DNA of 64,000 nucleotides from Ignavibacteria bacterium (GTDB lineage: Bacteria; Bacteroidota; Ignavibacteria; Kapaibacteriales; Kapaibacteriaceae), in NCBI GenBank assembly GCA_016873895.1, contig VGVV01000002.1, positions 378,152-442,151 of the forward strand, written 5' to 3'. Under the pieces are notes generated by a model that was not told where the DNA came from, did not search any database, and was given only the letters and a program-made list of their open reading frames with translations. A program made the translations under genes and the position numbers. Positions 17,678 through 26,425 of this stretch are shown here, piece by piece (positions within the stretch are counted from its first letter, which is position 1; every line of letters begins with the position of its first letter).

Positions 17678-18549
17678 TGCGGGACTATTACTACGATCTT
17701 GATGAGCGAGGCACGCTAACACTTGACGGTGTTGTTCAAGATGATCCGTGGTTTCTCGACTTTTTCTTTCGCCGCTTAGCTACCAACGCCAATCCTGATT
17801 ATCCAGAGTTTAGGTTTGTCTGCCGCTGCGGAGATGAAATGAACTATCTGCGTCCGCAGGATACGCCTATTGTGTTTTCCAACATCGTTGGTCAGCGGCT
17901 CATGTATGGCCATTCGTTGTCCGTGCACTTCGAGCCAGAAAAGCTTGCCTACTCAGAAGATGGTGTTCTCTACCATGCTGCTCCTGTTGGCAACTATGGC
18001 AGAATTGCGCCACAGGCAGCAGTTGACATAGCCAGACAAATCCAGCCCTGGGGTCCATTCTACGGGTATCGGATTCCGAATACCGGACAGATCGTGCCCT
18101 TAGAGCCGCTGGCTATTCATGAGGAGCTGCAAATTCTGCGCCCAAAGCCAGAAAACCGTTGTGTTGGCTGTGGTCAGGCCAATCCGTGGTCGCTCCGACT
18201 TTCGTTCTTTCGATGGCGCAACAATGGCGTTGTCCGAAGTTGGATTACACCGGATGAGCGTATGCAGGGTGCCATGGGTACAACGCATGGTGGATTTGTT
18301 TCCCTCCTGCTCGATGAAGTGATGGGAAAATCACTCAGTGCCAAAGGCATTAAAGCTCCAACAGCACAGTTGCTGGTAAACTTTCGCAAACCCATGAAGC
18401 TTGGTGTGGAGTACGAGCTGCGCAGTTGGATAGAATCGCAACAAGGGCGCAAGCAATTCGTCAGAGGAGAAGTTCGGCTCTCAAGCAACCCAGATGTTGT
18501 GATCGCCGAGGCAAATGCACTTTTTCTCGAGATCAAACAACCCCTGTAG
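17677..18549 (+). CDS. UPF0598 (DUF4505) domain fused to a hotdog thioesterase
   Basis: This 290-aa protein begins at ATG 17677, which shares one base with the argS stop (TGATG); a GTG at 17674 is possible. The N-terminal part (about 1-160: YYYDLDERGTLTLDG, DDPWFLDFFFRRL, NYLRPQDTPIVFSNI) follows the UPF0598/DUF4505 pattern, known in bacteria and in the animal protein C8orf82; its activity is unknown. The C-terminal part (about 165-290) is a PaaI/4HBT-like hotdog thioesterase: NRCVGCGQANPWSL, then GAMGTTHGGFVSLLLDEVMG, then LLVNFRKPMKLG. Fusion suggests the two modules act on a common acyl-thioester route. The substrate is unknown. Confidence 0.8.
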   Translation: MRDYYYDLDERGTLTLDGVVQDDPWFLDFFFRRLATNANPDYPEFRFVCRCGDEMNYLRPQDTPIVFSNIVGQRLMYGHSLSVHFEPEKLAYSEDGVLYHAAPVGNYGRIAPQAAVDIARQIQPWGPFYGYRIPNTGQIVPLEPLAIHEELQILRPKPENRCVGCGQANPWSLRLSFFRWRNNGVVRSWITPDERMQGAMGTTHGGFVSLLLDEVMGKSLSAKGIKAPTAQLLVNFRKPMKLGVEYELRSWIESQQGRKQFVRGEVRLSSNPDVVIAEANALFLEIKQPL

Positions 18550-18551
18550 GG

Positions 18552-19838
18552 ATGAGCCTCCAACCGAATATTCTCCTGTTCAGCACGTTTCTTGGGCTGA
18601 TATTTCTATTGCTAGATATCTACGTTTTGCGTCGTTGGATGCAGCATGTTCAGCGACGCCAACTTCACCCATTATGGTACCGGGCCTTATGGGGTATAGC
18701 TGGTATCATGTTCTGCCTCTTCTGGTACGTAATGCTGAGGAGGCATATCTTTCGACTTGATGGTTTGGATGCCAACCTCTTCGGGTTTGTAACATTATGG
18801 TATCTACCAAAGGTAGGCATCGCACTTGTCTTGTTCCCACGTGATCTTTACAAGGGGCTTCGCTGGATTGTTGATATGCTACGCCGGCGTGGCAAGCAGA
18901 TGCATGATAACAACACTGAGCCAGCTGCGGATATCGTTTCGGCTGCGCCATTAGCTTCTCGACGGGAGTTTATTGGAACAGCGGCCTGGGGCATATCTGC
19001 AGTGCCATATCTGATGGTGGGAAGGGGTATGTGGAGCACGCTGTATGACTTCCACGTGAGCAACGTTGAGCTGTCAATACCTGGTCTGCCACGTGTGTTT
19101 GATGGTATGCGGATTGCTCAGTTATCCGACATACATGCAGGTTCGTTTCCGGATCATACACCATTTCAAGAGGTGCGTTACATTCTTGAGTCGCTCAAGC
19201 CCGACCTGATAGCCATTACCGGAGATTTTGTTAACCAACGTTCACAGGAGATGGCCGTTATTGCACGTGAATATGCAAAGCTGAAAGCCCCATACGGAGT
19301 TGTAGCATCACTTGGCAATCATGATCACTACAACACTCAGGAAGAGCATGATCGATTGGTAGCTACCATACGTGAATTGGGTACGAACCTGCTGATCAAT
19401 CAGCATATCAAGATTCGTGAAGCCGGCTCGGCACTTGTTCTTGCCGGCACAGACAACACGGGATTTCGTCAGTCCTATGCACGTTTGGATACTGCCCTCG
19501 ATGGCGTGTTCGATGATGAGCCTGTAATCCTCTTGGCTCACGATCCAACGTTTTGGGATAAAGAGGTAGTGCCAAAACGGCGCGTGAACGTGATGTTGAG
19601 TGGGCACACACACGGCGGACAGTTTGGGATTCAAGCATTAGGACTTGAATGGTCGCCAGCGCAACTGGTATACAAGCAGTGGTCTGGACTCTATACCAAC
19701 GGCGAACAACAGTTGTATGTAAACAGGGGTATCGGTACAGTGGGGCCCCCTATGCGAATTGGCATTCCACCAGAGACAACATTGTTTACGTTGCGTTCAC
19801 CCGGCGTTGGAGAGAACATGACCCACAATTCTCACTAG
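18552..19838 (+). CDS. Membrane-anchored metallophosphoesterase (YkuE-like)
   Basis: This 428-aa protein has about four N-terminal helices (1-105), a linker and an SRREFIG twin-arginine-like motif (R137-R138) before another hydrophobic stretch. A calcineurin-like phosphoesterase domain follows: LSDIHAG, ITGDFVN, LGNHDHYN, LLAHDP and LSGHTHGGQFG, a complete set of dinuclear-metal ligands. YkuE-type enzymes act outside the membrane. Some relatives hydrolyse UDP-2,3-diacylglucosamine or other phosphoesters, but the substrate here is unknown. ATG 18552, 2 nt after the previous stop with AGGG before it, is chosen over upstream in-frame codons that overlap the preceding gene. Its stop overlaps the convergent M20 gene in CTAG. 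Confidence 0.9.
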   Translation: MSLQPNILLFSTFLGLIFLLLDIYVLRRWMQHVQRRQLHPLWYRALWGIAGIMFCLFWYVMLRRHIFRLDGLDANLFGFVTLWYLPKVGIALVLFPRDLYKGLRWIVDMLRRRGKQMHDNNTEPAADIVSAAPLASRREFIGTAAWGISAVPYLMVGRGMWSTLYDFHVSNVELSIPGLPRVFDGMRIAQLSDIHAGSFPDHTPFQEVRYILESLKPDLIAITGDFVNQRSQEMAVIAREYAKLKAPYGVVASLGNHDHYNTQEEHDRLVATIRELGTNLLINQHIKIREAGSALVLAGTDNTGFRQSYARLDTALDGVFDDEPVILLAHDPTFWDKEVVPKRRVNVMLSGHTHGGQFGIQALGLEWSPAQLVYKQWSGLYTNGEQQLYVNRGIGTVGPPMRIGIPPETTLFTLRSPGVGENMTHNSH

Positions 19839-21010
19839 GCGCGCAGATGCCGTAGTGCAGTTTCGGCTAGGAGTGCAGCACCTGTTAGCATTGCTCGTTC
19901 ATCGGGAGCGAACTTCGCATTATGAAGACCAGGCATCGTGTGCTGGCCATCGGGACGTCCGCCAAGCATCCAAAAACAGCCCGGCATTACTTGCGAGTAG
20001 TACGCAAAGTCTTCAGCCCACATCTTTGGCTCAAAGTCTGCGATTGAATCAGCTCCAACAACTTCCGATGCTACGGACCGTGCAAAGTCAACAGCCTTTT
20101 GGTCATTGATCAAAGGCGGATAGCCTTTCACGATGTTGATTTCGCCAACACATCCATGTAGTGCGCAAACGGCCTTGGTTTGTTCTTCAAGAAATGTCCA
20201 GGCAAACTCGCGCCACTGATTATCAAACGAGCGCAGAGTACCCTTCATCTCAACTACTTCTGGAACAATGTTCGTGGCAGTACCACCATGGATGCTCGTA
20301 ACATTCAAGAGCCCAGGTACTAGAGGATTGCGATGTTTTGTAACGAGGGACTGTAGGTGTTGCACAAGGCCGGCTGCTGCGAGGATGGGATCTTTACCCT
20401 TGTGCGGTTGAGCGGCATGAGCCCCGTATCCGGTGATTGTCCAGAACAATTCATCACATGATGCCATGGTGGGGCCGGCAACGAATTGTACCTGACCGCA
20501 GGGGGCGTCTGGATAAATGTGCTGACCAAATATCATCTCTGGTGTTGGGTTCGTTAGTGTACCCTCTGCGATCATGATGCTTGCACCGCCGGGGGTCTTT
20601 TCCTCACCGGGCTGAAAAATCAGCTTAACTACTCCACGAAGTTCGGCCTCATGGTGTTTCAAAACTTTTGCTGCTGCAAGCAACATCGTTGTGTGGGTGT
20701 CATGTCCGCACGCATGCATCACACCATCACGTTTGGAGGCATACTCAAGACCAGTCTCTTCATGTATAGGCAGTGCATCGATGTCGGCCCGCAGAGCAAC
20801 ACAACGGTCTCCCGAACCAACGTGTGCTACCACACCAGTAGAGGCAACAACATGGTGTTCAATGCCCATGGTTTTGAGTTGATCGCAGATAAACGCGCAG
20901 GTTTCATGCTCTTGAAACGACAACTCTGGATGCTGATGGATGTGACGGCGGGTTTCAATCATCCATGGAAAGATTGATTCTACGTACTCAGATATTGTCA
21001 TATCGCGCAT
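19835..21010 (-). CDS. M20 family amidohydrolase (N-acyl amino acid deacylase type)
   Basis: This 391-aa peptidase M20D enzyme has metal-site motifs ADIDALPI, MHACGHDTHT, FQPGEE and a late Glu/His set ending WAEDFAYYSQ. A dimerisation lid lies between. Family members remove acyl groups from amino acids (hippuricase, N-acetyl-diaminopimelate deacetylase, IAA-amino-acid hydrolase). Being last in an operon directly behind dapF (23-nt overlap) makes a role in diaminopimelate or N-acyl amino acid metabolism plausible but unproven. ATG 21010 and ATG 21001 are both possible starts. Confidence 0.9.
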   Translation of the reverse strand: MRDMTISEYVESIFPWMIETRRHIHQHPELSFQEHETCAFICDQLKTMGIEHHVVASTGVVAHVGSGDRCVALRADIDALPIHEETGLEYASKRDGVMHACGHDTHTTMLLAAAKVLKHHEAELRGVVKLIFQPGEEKTPGGASIMIAEGTLTNPTPEMIFGQHIYPDAPCGQVQFVAGPTMASCDELFWTITGYGAHAAQPHKGKDPILAAAGLVQHLQSLVTKHRNPLVPGLLNVTSIHGGTATNIVPEVVEMKGTLRSFDNQWREFAWTFLEEQTKAVCALHGCVGEINIVKGYPPLINDQKAVDFARSVASEVVGADSIADFEPKMWAEDFAYYSQVMPGCFWMLGGRPDGQHTMPGLHNAKFAPDERAMLTGAALLAETALRHLRA

Positions 21011-21773
21011 CTCCAGTTAATGTCATGCCAACAATTTCTGTGTTTACAACTTCCAAGTGCACAGTCAACGTGCGTCCACTCGGTGGTACAAACGTGTAGT
21101 CTACGGTTGCTGGGTTGTTCGTCCATGCTACCACAGCGCAACTTAGTGCACCTGTTCCACATGCTCCCGTTACCGATTCTACACCACGCTCAAACGTAGC
21201 AATGTGTACTGGTGTCTGTTGGTCTACCATGTTCACGTTTGTGCCACGCAGAAATGCCGTATGGTGGCGCAAACGGACTACGTCGGGCCGCTCTGCATCT
21301 AGGGGGCTGCCAATGACCACATGGTCTGTGCCAACATTCACGTACCAGGTATCAACGGTTATTCCTTCGAGGGTTCCAACCGGATAATGTCGGATAGCAC
21401 TCGGCGGTGGGAATGTGATGCAAACGCTTTCCTCATTGACAACCGAGCAGTGAAACAGCATACCATTGATCGTAAGCTTGATATCCTTGCATTGTTCTTG
21501 GCCCTGATCACATGCGAACTTGGCAATGCAGCGAGCCCCATTGCCACACATCATTCCATGCGACCCATCTGGATTATAAAAGTCTGCAATCACGGAATCA
21601 ATAGAACAGGAGCGTAGAAGCAGAAGGCCTTCAATCGGATCATTATCGCGCCGCGGGTTTTCGGCGATAACATTGCGCACATGATCAGGTGTCCACGGCG
21701 TGTTGTCGCTTCGCGCATCAGCCACAAGAAAGCGATTGCCTGCGCCACTCATATGTATAAACAAGGTGCTCAA
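20988..21773 (-). CDS. dapF: Diaminopimelate epimerase
   Basis: This 261-aa protein converts LL- to meso-diaminopimelate for lysine and peptidoglycan. Both catalytic cysteines are in their motifs: MMCGNGARC and VTGACGTGALSC. The N-terminal GAGNRF replaces the usual GxGNDF, so one conserved Asp is Arg here. TTG 21773 is taken as the start: it overlaps the suhB stop (TTGA), and MSTLFIHMSGAGN gives the normal first strand. An ATG seven codons later would remove it. Confidence 0.93.
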   Translation of the reverse strand: MSTLFIHMSGAGNRFLVADARSDNTPWTPDHVRNVIAENPRRDNDPIEGLLLLRSCSIDSVIADFYNPDGSHGMMCGNGARCIAKFACDQGQEQCKDIKLTINGMLFHCSVVNEESVCITFPPPSAIRHYPVGTLEGITVDTWYVNVGTDHVVIGSPLDAERPDVVRLRHHTAFLRGTNVNMVDQQTPVHIATFERGVESVTGACGTGALSCAVVAWTNNPATVDYTFVPPSGRTLTVHLEVVNTEIVGMTLTGDARYDNI

Positions 21774-22558
21774 AGTTCTAGCGCTTGGGAAAGTTCATTG
21801 TGGATATGTCCGTTCGTGGCTATGATGCTGTTCATTGACAATGTGAACGGCTGGTTGCCATAATGGGTAACTCTGCCACCTGCTTCTTCTACGATACGCA
21901 CGCCGGCCGCCATGTCCCATGGTTGCAGCACGGCCTCCCAGAAACCGTCAAACCTGCCGGCAGCAATATATGCCAGATCAAGTGCAGCGCTGCCAAGTCT
22001 ACGAACAGGTAATCCACGGCGTATGATGTTACTGAACTGTTCAATACATCCAAGGGGATTCTCAGCTACATTGTAGGGGAAGCCTGTAACAAGGATAGAC
22101 TCGTGTAATGACGTCGTTTGGGTAACGCTAATCGGTTGTCCATTGCGTGTGGCTCCGCCGCCTAGAGTTGCCGAAAACATCTCATCCAACAGCGGATTGT
22201 AGATCACGCCAACGATGATTTGTCCATGTTGCACAGCCGCTATGGAAACGCAGAACATCGGAATGCCGTGGGCAAAATTCACTGTGCCATCAAGTGGGTC
22301 GATCACCCACATCAGACTATCACTGCCGTAGTCTAGCCCAGATTCCTCAGCCATGATTGTTGCGTTTGGTGTAACTGCACGCAAAGATGTTACGATTGCC
22401 TGCTCGGCCTGTAGATCGGATTGGGTAACAAGATTGTGCATTCCAACTTTTGACCTTGTTTCAAGGGGCTTGCCGAATCCATCGGCAAGAATAGCGCCAG
22501 CTAGACGTGCTGCTCGCTCTGCATGAATCTGCAGTTCTACGAGTTCTTGTTGAATCAT
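21770..22558 (-). CDS. suhB: Inositol monophosphatase family protein (SuhB-like)
   Basis: This 262-aa Mg-dependent sugar phosphatase has the family motifs EESG, WVIDPLDGTVNFAHG (metal ligands) and QPWDMAAGVRIVEEAGG. The family hydrolyses myo-inositol-1-phosphate and related substrates, and E. coli SuhB also takes part in rRNA antitermination. It is flanked by 4-nt overlaps on both sides (HD hydrolase upstream, dapF downstream), inside a seven-gene operon. Whether it acts on inositol phosphate, histidinol phosphate or 3',5'-bisphosphate nucleotides cannot be told from these motifs. Confidence 0.92.
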   Translation of the reverse strand: MIQQELVELQIHAERAARLAGAILADGFGKPLETRSKVGMHNLVTQSDLQAEQAIVTSLRAVTPNATIMAEESGLDYGSDSLMWVIDPLDGTVNFAHGIPMFCVSIAAVQHGQIIVGVIYNPLLDEMFSATLGGGATRNGQPISVTQTTSLHESILVTGFPYNVAENPLGCIEQFSNIIRRGLPVRRLGSAALDLAYIAAGRFDGFWEAVLQPWDMAAGVRIVEEAGGRVTHYGNQPFTLSMNSIIATNGHIHNELSQALEL

Positions 22559-23175
22559 CCTAGTAATGTATTGGCCTCTTGGCGGATCATCGCTGCGAGA
22601 GTGTGAAGGCGCGGATTATTTGAGGCGTCGGCGATTGGTAAATATCGTTCTAATGTATTTGCGAGGTAAACAACGGGGTTGCGTTTGAGATTGAACGTGA
22701 TGCAACGCACATTATCCAAACGAGCTGCCAGTTTAATGAGAATGCAGTCGTGACTCGACTTCTTAAGCCTCGAAACGTACTGCAGGTCTATGTTGTCGGG
22801 GTCGGTCTTTGCTTTAGCAAGGTCCTTAGTAAGGGTTTCAACCACGTACGCCACGTACGACCCAAAGTTGTACTCAAGTACATCGCGGGTGATGTTCGAC
22901 GAATCTTCGAGCACGTCGTGAAGGAATGCGGCGGTAATCAGGTCGGTATCGTAGAGACCAAGTTCGTCCATGATGATGCGGACGGTTCTAGCAGTATGGT
23001 CAAAGAACGGTGTATTGTCGTTTCTTACCTGGCTGGCGTGCACAGACCGCGCCATATCGTATGCGTCGATAATCCTATTGATATGAATCTGGTCGCCATA
23101 TGTCTGGATGCGCTCCTCAAGCTCTGCTTGAGAAAGCGATCTGCGATTGTAGGGTATGTGTGACGGGTCAATCAT
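22555..23175 (-). CDS. Single-domain HD hydrolase of the RelA/SpoT ((p)ppGpp hydrolase) type
   Basis: This 206-aa protein corresponds only to the hydrolase part of RelA/SpoT: HASQVRNDNTPFFDHTARTV, then AAFLHDVLEDSSNIT (the HD pair) and IKLAARLDNVRCI (equivalent to SpoT VKLADRLHNMRT). No synthetase, TGS or ACT domain follows, so it resembles a small alarmone hydrolase (MESH1-like). It would degrade (p)ppGpp to GDP/GTP and pyrophosphate. The spacing inside the operon (17 nt from recN, 4-nt overlap with suhB) suggests constitutive coexpression with housekeeping genes. Hydrolysis of another nucleotide is possible. Confidence 0.8.
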   Translation of the reverse strand: MIDPSHIPYNRRSLSQAELEERIQTYGDQIHINRIIDAYDMARSVHASQVRNDNTPFFDHTARTVRIIMDELGLYDTDLITAAFLHDVLEDSSNITRDVLEYNFGSYVAYVVETLTKDLAKAKTDPDNIDLQYVSRLKKSSHDCILIKLAARLDNVRCITFNLKRNPVVYLANTLERYLPIADASNNPRLHTLAAMIRQEANTLLG

Positions 23176-23192
23176 CGCGCATGTCTTGATAT

Positions 23193-24866
23193 CTACTTGG
23201 TACCGATACGATGCCGAACATTCATCAACTCGCGTGCTCCTGTGAGCGAAACATCTGATACTGCATCGCCACTTAACAACTTGGCCACCTCGACCAATGC
23301 TTCATCGGAGTTGATAATAGCGGCTTTAACAGATGTTGAATCCGTACTTGCAGACTTTGTTACCTTCACAAACTGGTCTGCCAGCGAGGCGATCTGAGGC
23401 AAATGCGTAATGCATACAATCTGCTGCTGCACTGAGATCGCTTTCATAACCTCGCCAACAACGCGAGCAATCCTGCCGCTAATTCCTGTATCGATCTCAT
23501 CGAACACCATCGTACCAAACGAAGAAGACGTGCTCAGGGCACGCTTCATTGCCAGCATCAGACGCGAGAGCTCGCCGCCGGAGGCTACTTTCGAAAGCTG
23601 ACGAGGGGGCTCTCCAGGATTACTACTGAAATTGAACTCTACGGCATCTGTTCCTGTAGGGCTCATGGCCTGATCGCTGATTGAAATTTCAAAGGTTGTA
23701 GACGGCATACCCATGTCGCGCAAGCCCTCCTGTATAGATGCAGACAGCGGTGCGGCATGCTTCTTGCGAAGTTTGTGTAGGTCCTTCGCGATGGCTCCGG
23801 CCTTTGCATGAGCTTGCGCAACTGCGGTCTCTGCTTGGATAATTGCATCCTCGAGGTTCTCAAGCGTGTCCAACTCCGCCTTTACGGTGGATAGATTATC
23901 GAGAGCCTGGGCAATTGATCCGTACTTACGGTTAAGGCGCTGCAACAGCGCAAGTCTTTGTCGAAGTTGCTCTATTCGTTCTGGACTTGTCGTATCGGTA
24001 TCTGCTAGTGGCGCAATTGTTCCAGCAAGTTCCTTGCAGATAATCAATGCCGTATCAAGATCAGCTATCGTGTTCTCGAGCGAGGGGTCAAAGCTCGCGA
24101 GCTCGTGGAGTAGGTCTTTCGACTCGCGAAGCAGATCATATGCAGAGGGTTCACCGGCATACAATGCATCACGCACGCGCATGGCGGCGGTCACGATTTG
24201 TTCTTGTGATTCGACCCGTCGAAGTTCCTGCGAAACACTCTCATCTTCGTGCAGTTCCGGATTTACCGACTGAACTTCGTCACGCAAGAATATAAGCCGG
24301 GCTCTGTCGGCATCTGCGTCGCGAGCGCGCATGCGCAGATGCTCAAGCTCGGTCTCTGCTGCGCGAAGTGCTTCCCATGCGCTGCGCATTGCCAGACGCA
24401 GGTCTTGCGACGAGGCGGTTGAACGGTCTAGCATATCTCGGTGAGACTTTGGTGCGAGCAGTCCATGTGTATCGTGCTGCCCATGAAAATCAATCATGAA
24501 CGCAGCCAATTCACGCACAATAGGCAGTTGGGTTGGTGTGTCGTTAACGAAACAACGCGAAGTGCCAGACGATGTAATCTCTCTACGTACAACAAGCTCA
24601 TCGTACTCCCAATGGAGGCCGTTTGCAGTGAGGATCTCATCAACTGAGGCCGAAACATTCACAAAACTGGCCTCGACAATTGCCTTCTTGCTGCCTTTGC
24701 GCACTATATCGGCCGAGGCACGCTCGCCAAGTGCCATCGAAAGAGCATCAATAATAATCGACTTGCCTGCCCCGGTTTCACCAAGGAGCACAGTGAGCCC
24801 CTTATCGAACTCTAACTCTACGTGCTCGACTAAAGCAAATGATTCGATGGTGAGTCTGCGCAGCAC
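23193..24866 (-). CDS. recN: DNA repair protein RecN
   Basis: This 557-aa SMC-like ATPase supports double-strand break repair. Walker A GETGAGKS is at 29-36, two coiled-coil arms run through about 150-370 (rich in Leu/Glu/Arg/Ala heptads), and the C-terminal half has SGGELSRLMLAMK and FDEIDTGISGRIA, then CITHLPQIAS. It starts with GTG at 24866, 9 nt after the stop of a small membrane ORF. No SOS box was sought or found by eye; its operon position suggests expression from the hflX promoter. Confidence 0.96.
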   Translation of the reverse strand: MLRRLTIESFALVEHVELEFDKGLTVLLGETGAGKSIIIDALSMALGERASADIVRKGSKKAIVEASFVNVSASVDEILTANGLHWEYDELVVRREITSSGTSRCFVNDTPTQLPIVRELAAFMIDFHGQHDTHGLLAPKSHRDMLDRSTASSQDLRLAMRSAWEALRAAETELEHLRMRARDADADRARLIFLRDEVQSVNPELHEDESVSQELRRVESQEQIVTAAMRVRDALYAGEPSAYDLLRESKDLLHELASFDPSLENTIADLDTALIICKELAGTIAPLADTDTTSPERIEQLRQRLALLQRLNRKYGSIAQALDNLSTVKAELDTLENLEDAIIQAETAVAQAHAKAGAIAKDLHKLRKKHAAPLSASIQEGLRDMGMPSTTFEISISDQAMSPTGTDAVEFNFSSNPGEPPRQLSKVASGGELSRLMLAMKRALSTSSSFGTMVFDEIDTGISGRIARVVGEVMKAISVQQQIVCITHLPQIASLADQFVKVTKSASTDSTSVKAAIINSDEALVEVAKLLSGDAVSDVSLTGARELMNVRHRIGTK

Positions 24867-24875
24867 GCCAGTTTA

Positions 24876-25040
24876 CTACAGTCGTGTAAGATGCGATTGA
24901 AACAACCGGTAGGCACCATACATAGCTGCAGCAAACATGATAATGCCAGCGATGAGATGAATTTCCTGTCCAATGACAACGATGGAAATTGTCAGCAAAT
25001 ACGTTGCAACAATTAGTATGAGTATCCAAAGTGCAGCCAT
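24876..25040 (-). CDS. Small two-helix membrane protein
   Basis: A 54-aa reading frame starts at ATG 25040 with AGGAAC about 6 nt upstream and stops with TAG 9 nt before recN. The product begins MAALWILILIVATYLLTISI, contains a short polar turn (GQEIH), a second hydrophobic stretch (LIAGIIMFAAAMYGAY) and a basic tail RLFQSHLTRL. Two tightly packed transmembrane helices fit this well. It exactly fills the gap between hflX (8 nt upstream) and recN and has a ribosome site, so it is probably real. No family is recognised; the function is unknown. Confidence 0.65.
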   Translation of the reverse strand: MAALWILILIVATYLLTISIVVIGQEIHLIAGIIMFAAAMYGAYRLFQSHLTRL

Positions 25041-25048
25041 GATAGTTC

Positions 25049-26347
25049 CTATGAATGATCTGAGTAACTGCTTGGGCCGGCAATATACTGCGAGTATCTG
25101 GCAGTAAATGCCTCGAGTTTATGGCCCGCAATGCGCACCGAGAGCTCAACCCCTGTTTCGAGATCTTCACGGTTCAGAATCTCAACTTCTGCGTAAAGCT
25201 TGGCGAGTTTCTGCATGCTCTCGTACGGAACGTGAAGCATACGAACTATTGACGCTTCTTCATATGCTGCCTGCATGGTCTCGAGAAGCTTTAGCAGGTT
25301 TAAGCCACGATGCGCGCTAACAAACACACAGCCTGGATTTTCTGCCTCTGCGTCGTGCAGGAGATGCTGATCTTTGATAGCGTCGATTTTGTTGAAGACC
25401 AAAATTGTTGGAGTGGAGGATGCGCCGAGTTTTTCAAGTGTCTCTTCTACAACGGCAATATGGTCGCGGTAATGAGGATTGGCGATATCAACAACATGCA
25501 GAATAACATCGGCCTCGAGAGTTTCGGACAATGTTGATCGAAACGAGGCTACGAGCTGCGTTGGCAGCTTACGAATAAAACCTACCGTATCAGAGATAAG
25601 TGCGCGCTGTCCGCTAGGTAATGCAAACCCGCGCACAGTGGTGTCGAGTGTTGCAAACAGCTGGTCCTGGATGTACACATCAGCACGCGTAAGCACCTTA
25701 AGCAATGAGGACTTCCCGGCATTGGTATACCCAACCAAGGCAAATCGTGGCAGGCCCGATCTGCCCTTGCGTTGAACGATACGTTGCTTGTCAATTTCTA
25801 ACAACTTCTCGCGTAGTCGCTGCATGCGACCACGGTACATGCGTCTGTCTGTTTCTATCTGAGTTTCGCCTGGACCCTTCGTTCCTACACCACCGAATTG
25901 TTTCGATAGGTGCGTCCACATGCGCGTAAGCCGCGGAAGGAGGTATTCAAGTTGGGCTAGCTCTACCTGCGTGCGTGCCTCAAGCGTACGAGCATGGGCT
26001 GCAAAAATGTCGAGAATAACACCGCTGCGATCGAGGACTTTTACTTTGAGCTCTTCCTCGAGGTTTCGAACCTGTGCAGGTGAAAGTTCATCGTCGAACA
26101 CCACCATCTCGGGGCATTGAACTTCGATAAGTTCTTTTAGTTCTTCGACCTTACCCTTGCCAAAGGCGGTAGACAGATCGGGCCGCTCGCGTTCCTGTGT
26201 AATGCGTCCACATACATCTGCACCAGCCGTATCGAGCAGAAGCGAAAGCTCTTCGAGATGCTCTTCTACCACGTCTGGGTCTGCCCCCTTTTTCAAAACG
26301 GCTGCTATGATTGCCTTTTCTCTTGGCTTAAGTCCTACGTCGTGCAC
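25049..26347 (-). CDS. hflX: GTPase HflX
   Basis: This 432-aa protein is an Obg-HflX GTPase that splits stalled 70S ribosomes. The N-terminal HflX domain has the glycine-rich GGVGTKGPGETQIE signature. The G domain shows GYTNAGKSS (G1), DTVGFI (G3) and NKID (G4). A short C-terminal domain follows. The start is GTG (26347), about 21 nt from a predicted transcription start. It leads the operon hflX, small ORF, recN, HD, suhB, dapF, M20. Confidence 0.95.
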   Translation of the reverse strand: MHDVGLKPREKAIIAAVLKKGADPDVVEEHLEELSLLLDTAGADVCGRITQERERPDLSTAFGKGKVEELKELIEVQCPEMVVFDDELSPAQVRNLEEELKVKVLDRSGVILDIFAAHARTLEARTQVELAQLEYLLPRLTRMWTHLSKQFGGVGTKGPGETQIETDRRMYRGRMQRLREKLLEIDKQRIVQRKGRSGLPRFALVGYTNAGKSSLLKVLTRADVYIQDQLFATLDTTVRGFALPSGQRALISDTVGFIRKLPTQLVASFRSTLSETLEADVILHVVDIANPHYRDHIAVVEETLEKLGASSTPTILVFNKIDAIKDQHLLHDAEAENPGCVFVSAHRGLNLLKLLETMQAAYEEASIVRMLHVPYESMQKLAKLYAEVEILNREDLETGVELSVRIAGHKLEAFTARYSQYIAGPSSYSDHS

Positions 26348-26374
26348 GCACGGTACTTTCGAAAAATGTGATTA

Positions 26375-26382
26375 CAAAGTTA
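26375..26382 (-). promoter_or_regulatory. -7 element of the hflX operon
   Basis: The reverse strand reads TAACTTTG, an exact TAnnTTTG match, 27 nt upstream of the GTG start of hflX. Confidence 0.5.
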
Positions 26383-26412
26383 CATCCAACAGGTAGCATA
26401 GCCCGAGAGAGT

Positions 26413-26420
26413 TAGATTTG
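26413..26420 (+). promoter_or_regulatory. -7 element placed 5 nt before the LptA-like gene
   Basis: TAGATTTG matches TAnnTTTG exactly. Only five bases separate it from ATG 26426, so the transcript would start at or next to the start codon (leaderless). Confidence 0.5.
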
Positions 26421-26425
26421 AGTCT

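Noticed and set aside
24802..25170. 122-residue reverse-strand frame across recN, the small ORF and hflX
   Set aside because: It overlaps both real genes, has His/Cys/Arg-rich nonsense composition and no start signals; the 54-aa frame fits the gap.
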